DNA from: Anaspis maculata | Lineage: Eukaryota > Arthropoda > Insecta > Coleoptera > Scraptiidae | Assembly: GCA_949128115.1 (NCBI GenBank) | Contig: OX421964.1 | Span: forward strand, 51,686,601-51,750,600 | Length of the DNA: 64,000 nucleotides | Reading direction: 5' to 3' | In this document: piece by piece, positions 57,050 through 64,000 of the stretch | Layout of the letters: each line of letters begins with the position of its first letter | Numbering within the stretch: the first letter of the stretch is position 1 | Program-made: the position numbers and the translations under genes | The notes under the pieces: generated by a model | What the model was told of the DNA's origin: nothing | Databases searched by the model: none | The model's input: only the letters and a program-made list of their open reading frames with translations

Positions 57050-60000
57050 CTATTTAGGTGATTGGGTGGTTGTTGTAATAGTGGCGTTCGTGTCGATTGG
57101 GGTGCTACGGTCTTCGGGTATGCTTATCTGGAACTGCAGAAGTACGACCAAGTAGGTCACCATCGTCGCTAGGAGCTGAAACCAAGTCGTTGGCATTTAG
57201 TTGTATGGTTTCATGAATTTGAGATATAAGTGGAGAGGTCACTTACCGACTTGAACAAGTTTCGATTCACATCAAAGAAACCCCCCAAGCTCATGTCAGT
57301 AGGGCTCATTTCTGTCGCCCGCAGAAACATGTTGATCTGAAATGGTGGGTGATATTAATTAGATCCTTTATTTGCGATTGTGATGGAGGTATGTCAGTTG
57401 CACGTCTCTAAGAGGTTTTACGAACGTGGACCAAAAATTGATTTTATTGGGTATTATTATTCAAAGATTTGAATTTTCGAATTAGACCAATTTGCATGAT
57501 TAGAATCATAGTCATTTGACTAATATTTATTGAATCCGTGATGAATTATTTCGGTTCAAAGTGGTGAAAAAAATAAACTGGGACAAAATTGGAGTGGACT
57601 ACCCCGAAATTTTTACTCGGTTAAAATAAAAAAATCTGGAGAAAAAATTGCCCAATTTTGGAAAAAAGGAGTGCAAACATGACCTGACTTTAGCAAGGTG
57701 CCGTTTCAAGGAAACAAGTCGCAGAATTTTTTTGTCATATTTTCGAAAAATGTAGGTACAGTTGCGGCCTCATAAAAGTTTACACCGATGACAATCGTAT
57801 GGCCATGCTCATTCATAATTACGTCAAAACTGAATTAGCATGGCCACTCGATCGCCGTCGGTGTAAACTTTTATGATGCCGCAACTTTACATCAATGTCT
57901 CGAAACGGTTTTGGACTTTTGATCGTATTTTGTTTTTCCAAAGAGTTATTGATTTTTTTGCCGTTTTTGGATTTTTTGGGCACTTTGCCAGGAGTCTTGC
58001 TCATTCTTGGAATTTGACAGAAACGCACACAACAGCTGTATCAAATGTACCATGAAACAATTTGACCCCACTGGACCCCTAGACTCCATTTTGGGACTAT
58101 GGCAAATCAATCATGCGGTCAATCAATCAATCAGGGTGGTTCAAAATGCATCAATGACAAGTATCCGTTGCCTTAAGATTGCCATAGTCAGCAGTTTTTC
58201 CCATCATGGGTGTTTATTGTTTTACTGCTCAATTCTCAATCCATACCTAAATCAAAAACATAACTCTTTAAAAAAACAAAATACGATCAGATTACTCTAT
58301 CGAGTATTACAAAAAATTTCAGAATCTGACAATTTTTTCTCGAGATATCCCGATTTTAACCGAGGCACAATTTCAGGGTGGTCCACTTCCATGCATTATT
58401 TGGCCCAGTTTATTTTACATAATTTATGTATAGGTAGTTGAATTGGTATTCTATATTTTGAAGTTTTAAAAGAACAATCCCCATTCATTGCAGAGCAGGA
58501 AATTTTAAAATAAATCAAGGGGCAGAGTAAAGCTGTGGAGGAAATTATTGTAGTGACTTTAAACCGTGAATTAATGTAGGTATTCGGCATTGCAAAAAAA
58601 AGTAAAGTGACAGTAAAAAGTGAGATACTGTTACGGCCGCTATATGAAAATACGCAACGCAACTGCAACGCAGTAAGGCGCAACGTTTTCTGATTGACTC
58701 ACAAAGTAATCGCAAAAACCATTGCAACGCAGCAAATTCTTCACTAGTTCACTAGCCAATCAGAAACGTTGCGCCTCGCGTTGCGTATTTTCATAGAGCG
58801 GGCATTAGACCACGTGACCAGCCGGTAGTCATGGTTTCGGCTAGCGCCACCTCTTGGCTAGGATAATATCGCGAATAGCGCCACCCTTGCCCTTGATCCA
58901 TCCACCATCCTTGATTCCGACTCCTAAAAATGTGCTCTTACGTTCGTAAAACCGTACACAGAGTACACACCTCATGTTGAGCATCGTCGTTCATCCAAGA
59001 CAACTCCACCAACAACAGCTTTTTTTGAAAGTGAACTCGCACCTGCAACTATCCGACTTAGAATTTGTTCTACAAGTGTTTTCTAGTCTTACACAGTTGG
59101 AGGCGTAATGTGCCTCGTCACATATGAAGAACAACAGACCCACAGCGAATACCGCCGTTATGGTAAGTCCGATGTCTTTGACCCCGAGACCCTCTTGGAT
59201 TTGGGATAGCAGGCCGTAGATTGTCAGAGTTATGATCAAAAATAGGTAGAGACACAGGAAGGTGACGGCATACCCCGACGCGTTGCCTATATCCCTAATT
59301 TGTTTGCTCAACATCATCCAGAGCGATCGGTAATGGGCCACTTGTGTTGATGGCCCCACGTGTTTAAGGGCCATTTGGAAGTCGTCAGATATGAGCGTCG
59401 CCACCTTTCCCGCCACATCGCACTGGATGAACCAGTAGCCCCCGATTAGGTACGTCACTGTGTTGATGTAGCAGTACGGAATCACCTAGAGAATAGGCAA
59501 CCAATAATACTTTCGTTCAAGAATTTCGCTACTGTGCCCGTGCTCAACTGCTAAAGTTCGTGATTTCTGTGCTTTGAATTCAATTCTTGATGTTTTTAAT
59601 CATTTTTTCAACATTTGGAAACTGAATAATAATTGCTAGCTGGCGTATAAGAGGTAGGAATAGGGTGGTAGCTAACCTACTATTAGTGGTGAAATATCGA
59701 TTAAATATAATACTCGCATACCTACACTCTATACTCATTACACGTTTCACGAAAGATTATGGAGAAGTGAGAAATGTTTATTTCACAACAGCTTGTATGC
59801 ATTTCCTGTGGTTGATCAACTGGCATTGACCTACAGTTTACCGAGCTTCAAGTAGGTATTGGCCAAACATTACACAAAGTTAAGCAACGTTCCGCGGGGC
59901 CACTACATGGGTGGGTGCGACGACCCGTCAGTATCATCAACCTACGTTGTCGGTGTCCCTGTGCCTCGGAAAGCACATGAAGTCGTTGGTCACCTCGGGT

Positions 60001-61039
60001 TTAGCGAGCCACAACTACTTCAAACAGAGCTACTTTCGGGTCTCCCCGCAAAAAGTGGTCCCATTTGATTAGTTTATTTTTTTCATGAAAATTCTCTTTA
60101 GTATTCCAATATTGACATCAATTTTCAATTTGGCGAATATATTAGAAAAAGGTTGTCATTGGTCCCCAGTGACCAACCCGCAGTCACCCGCTATCAATGA
60201 GAGCCAATGAGACGCTTGCACTACGCGCCAAATTTGGAATTGGTGTCAATTTGAAACCTATCTGAATAAGATATATTGGGTCATCTAAAGTGGGTATCTA
60301 GGTACACGTTTACAAATCCGTAAGACTGAAAATAACTTATTACCTGGATAATCCGAAAATCTACCATGGTGGTGTGAGTGACGACCATAGTGGCACAGCT
60401 CAAAATAGGCAGAGCAATCGTGATAAAAAGAGGCTTGTTTCCCATAAAAAGCGGTATCCTCCTTTTGGCAACTCTCTCGTAGAACTTTTCGAACGAAGCC
60501 CATTCGTTGACAACATTTGCCAGCTTCTTCCCTTCGTACCACACTATGGGATTGATCACAATAGGCACCAAATACACGGTGAACAAATAATCAATGACGG
60601 CCTCCTCAAACCGACCCTCTGCAGATTTGACCGTTTTAACTTTGTTCCAACTGATGTACCCGATGTATCCCACGACCACCAAGAAAACTCCAACTGAATA
60701 CCCCATCCACTGGGGGGTAACCCTGAAGATACCATTTTCTAAATTGGCCACCGGAAATATTCCGGTCACTCTTAAAAGCTGGTATATCGGCTTCAGCGTG
60801 TCGTAAACCACTCCATTCTTTTGGCTTGCGAGAGCTCTGTGGGGGTCGTTGAAGAACTTGATGGGTGCGGGGGCCACTTTGGTGATTTTTGACGACTTTG
60901 GGGTGTAAAGAGCTTCTGCTCCTTCAAGATAGATGCTCCGTCTCTTCTGGGGAGGGTACTGTCCGTACTGATACTGGCCCTGGTTTATTATCTCGCCCAG
61001 AGTGTTGATTTGGCTTCCGCTAGGGCCTTGATTGTACAT
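57050..61039 (-). CDS. Gr: Gustatory receptor of the insect CO2-receptor subfamily
   Basis: Five minus-strand exons, all with GT-AG introns in phase 0: 61039-60344 (232 codons), 59485-59093 (131), 59042-58971 (24), 57336-57247 (30) and 57175-57050 (41 plus a TAG stop), giving 458 residues. The start is the first ATG of the open frame (MYNQGPSGSQ). Hydrophobic segments near residues 113-130, 150-167, 203-221, 233-252, 303-325, 339-353 and 418-436 fit the seven-pass insect chemoreceptor fold. Landmarks are SLWMMLSKQIRDIGN, IYGLLSQIQEGLGVKDIGLT, FFICDEAHYAS, FQKKLLLVELSWMN, INMFLRATEM, LGGFFDVNRNLFKS and the Gr signature TYLVVLLQF (residues 424-432). From memory, these are closest to the Gr21a/Gr63a (Gr1-Gr3) lineage, whose members form the CO2 receptor in flies and mosquitoes. 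Which paralogue this is cannot be told. The introns hold foldbacks and a SINE. Confidence 0.92.
57756..57891. mobile_element. MITE in receptor intron 3
   Basis: Arms beginning tacagttgcggc and ending gccgcaactttac mirror each other, with 'cataaaagtttacacc' inside them. The loop contains 'ggccatgctcattcat'. It lies about 420 bp from exon 4, on the 5' side of that exon. Confidence 0.75.
57921..58288. mobile_element. Foldback-type element in receptor intron 3
   Basis: Left gatcgtattttgtttttcca, extended by aagagttat, mirrors right 'ataactctt...aaaacaaaatacgatc'. The arms are about 29 bp and the rest is unpaired. Frames inside (58007-58441) are chance. Confidence 0.6.
58636..58802. mobile_element. 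MITE in receptor intron 3, near exon 3
   Basis: The arms mirror gccgctatatgaaaatacgc and cgcaacgtttctgattg-like bases; the right end reads 'gcgtattttcatagagcgggc'. It carries repeated 'gcaacgca' motifs. It ends 168 bp before exon 3 on the plus-strand scale. Confidence 0.7.
59866..60063 (+). mobile_element. 5S-rRNA-like SINE in receptor intron 1
   Basis: The start resembles the internal half of 5S rRNA: aaagttaagcaacgt, a ggggc-type stretch, then tacatgggtgggtg and cgacc, in the order of the 5S conserved region (GAAGTTAAGCA..., then TACTTGGATGGGTGACCG). A second conserved-looking block, 'gtgcctcggaaagcacatga' then agtcgttggtc, follows at about 59961-59992. The first half of 5S is absent, so it is not a 5S gene. 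5S-derived SINEs (SINE3 type) are known in animals. The 69-codon frame across it is not a gene. Ends and target duplication are not clear. Confidence 0.45.
60107..60253. mobile_element. Foldback MITE in receptor intron 1
   Basis: Left 'attgacatcaattttcaa' then tttggcg mirrors right 'cgccaaatttggaattggtgtcaat'. The unpaired centre includes 'tcattggtccccagtgacc', itself a small palindrome. It lies about 90 bp from the exon 1 donor. Confidence 0.6.
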
Positions 61040-62220
61040 CTTGGAACGGCAGGACTTTCTTCGGCTATCGGAACATTAAAGCTACTGAGGTGTGTTCGAT
61101 TACGAGCTGTTTGATCGAGCAATTATTAGCGGTGACCTTCCGAAGTTAGTGGGTAATAAAGTGTCAATTATGGAGGAGTTTTAAACGGGTCAAGTTTTCG
61201 TAGGTAGCGTACGACGAAACGATTATTGAAGTTTCCAAGTACGACTACACATGAGTTGATAAAAAATGAATGAATTGTGCAAGGTTCGAGCGTTCAATCT
61301 ATCCCAAGAAATGACCATGCAGCAAAACTGTGAGGATACGGCCTGCTGAAAAAAAGCAGTGAGCTGAAGATCATTACATTTTTTAATACATTTGGATCGA
61401 CATGTTCTTGTCAAAAGTTTTTCTTTTTGCACAGCACAGATACAGTTTTTTTAGGGCTTTCAAATAACATATTGCTAGTCAAGTTTTGTGGAATAAAACT
61501 TCTGCCATTTACCAACTGTGTTTGGTAAAATTGCTGCTGAACAGGCGAGTGAACAGGCGTGTAAAAATTATTCACTTCTTAGCGGGCAACATCTTCAAAA
61601 ATGTGGAAAAACAATAAAATGTGATTTAACTGACCCGCACAAAGAAATCTTTTTTTTTTCAACAGTAAGACTGGCACAGAGATGATGACAAATGCTTCCA
61701 GTGTTTGCGTTAGAGTTATACGTTTGCATTGAGGCAAATAAAATAAAAAAGTACGGGGGGTTTAACAGGTCTTTTTCCACCTTCAAGACATCCTTCACCT
61801 TTAGGCAGATGTGGAGGAATCAGCCCAACTTGTTTTTGGGCGGAAACTCAGTGGTAGAACTGACCTAACGAAGAGTTTGACACCATAAAAGCTTTGGTCG
61901 GAATTTTTTCTATCCAGAATGACCTACCGCCTGGCCTAAAAGGCCCCCCAAAGCATGTCAACCAGGCTGTTCCGTGTAGAGGTTGCCCTCGACATGAAAT
62001 GTCTTAATTCTGGAGATTTTAATAAGAGGATTACTCAGTTTTTATTGTATTATTTCGCTTTTTACACGGTTGATGAATATTTCAACGATGATTTTAACCA
62101 TTTTAATCTGTTGTGATGTCCACTTTATAGGACCCCGCACGATTCTTATGGAAAATGCGAGGGAAAATGGCTCCCGGTTGAATTCTCTGAATTTTTGATA
62201 TGTTGTAGCTCAAGAGATAC
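61040..62220. other. 5' flank of the receptor gene
   Basis: The promoter and any 5' UTR exon of the receptor would be here. I see no certain TATA box or initiator and no other gene. Frames at 61223-61432 and 61595-61798 have no known motif. Confidence 0.35.
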
Positions 62221-62351
62221 TGGGTGGTATTAATAAAAAATAAGCATAAGCATTTGCTTAGATTTTTGAGGAGTTGCTAAGCAGACTTCCCCTAGGAACG
62301 CCTATGAAATCCAAGCAAATGCTTATGCTTATTATTTAATAATACTACCCA
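62221..62351. mobile_element. Palindromic MITE with GGGTRGTATTA ends
   Basis: The ends tgggtggtattaataaa and the inverse of tgggtagtattattaa bound 131 bp. The arms include agcataagcatttgctt, the same terminal and subterminal sequence as the left end of the (GTCY)n element at 34988. It is probably a foldback derivative of that element's end. Confidence 0.75.
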
Positions 62352-62369
62352 CTAATCAGATACCGTGAA

Positions 62370-62656
62370 TCCCAAATTTGAACAATAAAACAGTTTTTTA
62401 CCCACGGAGAGTTGAAGCTGGACCTCAAGTTGGACGTTAAAACTCGTCTAAACTGTTAGAGAGGCATGACAATATTTGAAAAAAATGAAAATTCCACTGA
62501 AGTTTCCTCACTGTTACCAACCTTTTGAAAAAAAAATGGAAAAAAAATCTTTTTAACCAATGGATCTATTTTCTTGAAATTTTCAGAAAATACTCTTTAT
62601 CACTCTTGTTGATGATTAAAAGTATTTTTAGTCAAATCTATCTCATTGGCAAGTAC
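62370..62656. repeat. Copy of the ggcaagtacccc repeat
   Basis: It matches 39380-39636 on the same strand: 'aaactgttagag', 'accaaccttttgaaaaaaa', 'tcactcttgttgatgatt', then ggcaagtacccca at 62651-62663. The left terminus is not evident, so it may be truncated by the neighbouring MITE. Confidence 0.6.
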
Positions 62657-62695
62657 CCCATTGTTATAATCATTGTCGTTATGTCAAAAAGAGCT

Positions 62696-62752
62696 GTATA
62701 TATCGCCAAATTTCAGCGAATATATCGCCCAATTTCAGCGATATATCGCCCG
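62696..62752. repeat. Short tandem repeat, ~21-bp unit
   Basis: Three imperfect units of the type tatatcgcccaatttcagcg follow each other directly. No function is evident. Confidence 0.65.
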
Positions 62753-63529
62753 TGCGGACCTAGCTTTATTCTGACGGCTTCAAAATGATCTTATGACAAA
62801 ATTTATAAAATGTTGAGGAAATTACTTTAAAATTTTTCTGTTTAGGTAAAACTTGGTGGAAACAATTCATTTTTTCAAAAAACCTGGACTTGGACTGGAA
62901 ATTTGGACTTTGGACGAAACATACTTTTCGTCTGGGGTACAGATTTGGTTTCTCTTCAAGTTGTCTTTCAACGCCAATCGTATTTGAGAGAAAAATATCA
63001 ACCCCTTAATCAACCCACTCATTCACCCCCAACCCCAACCACCATCATAAAATTCGAGATCACTCTCAAAAGCCATGAAGATGGCTTCTGTGATTTAAAT
63101 TATGAATTTTGACATGGGAATAATTATCTTCTACCCTTGAAGTTGGGGTGGCCATTTTCCAATTTTCCTCGGTTAATTTGCCTGATTTTTTGGTATTGTG
63201 TACCTATTTCTTTGTTTCCACATGAGAAGACGCTGTATTTTTGACATTTAAAGGTAATTTTCAATGTTGAAGCGATATTTGTGAAGTAGAAAGGTTACCT
63301 CTACTACTTATGACGAGTCGGTATGAGATCTACTATATGCCCTTGACGAAGTTATTTTTTCTCAACTTGTAGGCAATAGCAACTATCTTGAGATTTTTTC
63401 AGATTTTTAAATTATTATTTTTGATGCGTCTGTTTTTTTCAAAATGCCTATTATGGTGATTGTATTAAAAACAAAATTGACCTTATATATTTTTTGATAA
63501 TCTCATATATATTTCTCAAGTGTCTCATA
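62753..63529. other. Unrecognised intergenic sequence
   Basis: AT-rich, with no exon, RNA gene or palindrome that I can support. The frame at 62903-63112 has no known motif. Confidence 0.35.
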
Positions 63530-64000
63530 TACAGGGTGTCCGTTTTTCGAGGCTAAGCATGGGTATCTCGCTTATCTTTAGAGATACAGAGTCGGTTAAA
63601 TTAGAAAAAAGTTGTTAATTTTCATGACGATCAATGATCCAAGAAGATATTTGACTTGTCAGTTTTAGTTTTCGAGATATCGAGAAAAAACAGAAATTTG
63701 TAATTTTTGTTTTTATTTTTTATTTGAAAAACGGTTGAAGGTAGCCTTTTCTAATTAAGACATTGTGAAGGCACTTTTTCAAGGGGAATTCAATGTTGCC
63801 AAAATCCTCATTCTAGCTTCCCAAACAACCGAGATATGACATTCAACTTTTTTTTCTCTTATGGGCGCCATATTGGATTTTGACATTTTTATTTTCTGGT
63901 TACAACGATGTGTCACATGCCACTGTTGAATTTATGCTTTAGAGCAAAAAATTTATTTTTTATTTTTCAAAGAGTGCTTTGGAAACAAAATCAGCACCGA
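63530..64000. mobile_element. Foldback element cut by the window end
   Basis: It begins tacagggtgtccgtttttcg and continues as the inverse of 10082 down to about 9600, with landmarks gggtatctcgcttatcttta, aaaaacggttgaaggtagc and gggcgccatattggattttg. The second arm lies beyond the window. It supplies the intact left terminus that the copy at 9272-10082 has lost. Confidence 0.75.

Noticed and set aside
59043..59092. In-frame continuation of receptor exon 2 through the 50-bp segment
   Set aside because: The read-through peptide after SNC is unlike the family, and the segment has gtaaga...gcag borders. Removing it restores VRVHFQKKLLLVELSWMN.
59859..60068. 69-codon frame in receptor intron 1
   Set aside because: It covers a 5S-like SINE sequence, lies in an intron and has no protein motif.
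60281..60343. Extension of receptor exon 1 as an open frame to VNVYLDTHFR
   Set aside because: The frame reads through the donor CAG|gtaata; the peptide loses receptor similarity there and exon 2 continues it in phase.

Overview
This window is eukaryotic nuclear DNA, almost certainly from an insect. The best gene is a complete five-exon gustatory receptor of the insect carbon-dioxide-receptor subfamily, with normal GT-AG introns. Non-LTR retrotransposon pieces, a solo LTR, hAT-like elements, two SINE-like insertions and very many foldback (long inverted repeat) elements surround it. Genes are sparse. The order cannot be fixed from sequence alone; a hemipteroid or another insect with a repeat-rich genome is only a guess.

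Layout. 0-4.2 kb: minus-strand copies of elements carrying a (GTCY)n microsatellite and tandem repeats of about 118 or 390 bp. 4.49-4.68 kb: one exon of a CUB-domain protein (minus). 4.8-11.3 kb: repeat arrays, foldbacks, a LINE 3' remnant and a solo LTR with 4-bp target duplication. 12.07-16.78 kb: a 4.7-kb island of foldbacks nested inside foldbacks. 17-20.5 kb: mostly unrecognised sequence with one weak candidate first exon. 20.5-24.1 kb: two large foldback systems, one a 1.6-kb palindrome. 25.3-29.4 kb: a palindromic element, a LINE remnant and inverted copies of the (GTCY)n element. 31-37 kb: a TIR element and a 3-kb hAT-like insertion that contains another (GTCY)n element. 37.5-41.4 kb: a stack of insertions (tRNA-derived SINE inside a foldback, hAT-like element at its edge, a palindromic element with its own insert, then a LINE with 12-bp target duplications). 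44.6 kb: a candidate signal-peptide exon (minus). 49-55.7 kb: more foldbacks and a LINE tail. 57.05-61.04 kb: the gustatory receptor (minus), with foldbacks and a 5S-rRNA-like SINE in its introns. 62.2-64 kb: further repeats.

The receptor would sit in the membrane of chemosensory neurons. The CUB exon and the signal-peptide exon share strand and splice phase, so they could be two exons of one long secreted or membrane gene, with about 40 kb of repeats as intron. That link is inference. The most interesting material is the repeat biology: DINE-1/HINE-like elements, foldbacks with shared ACAGGGTG ends, and a foldback pair with one core but unrelated self-complementary arms.
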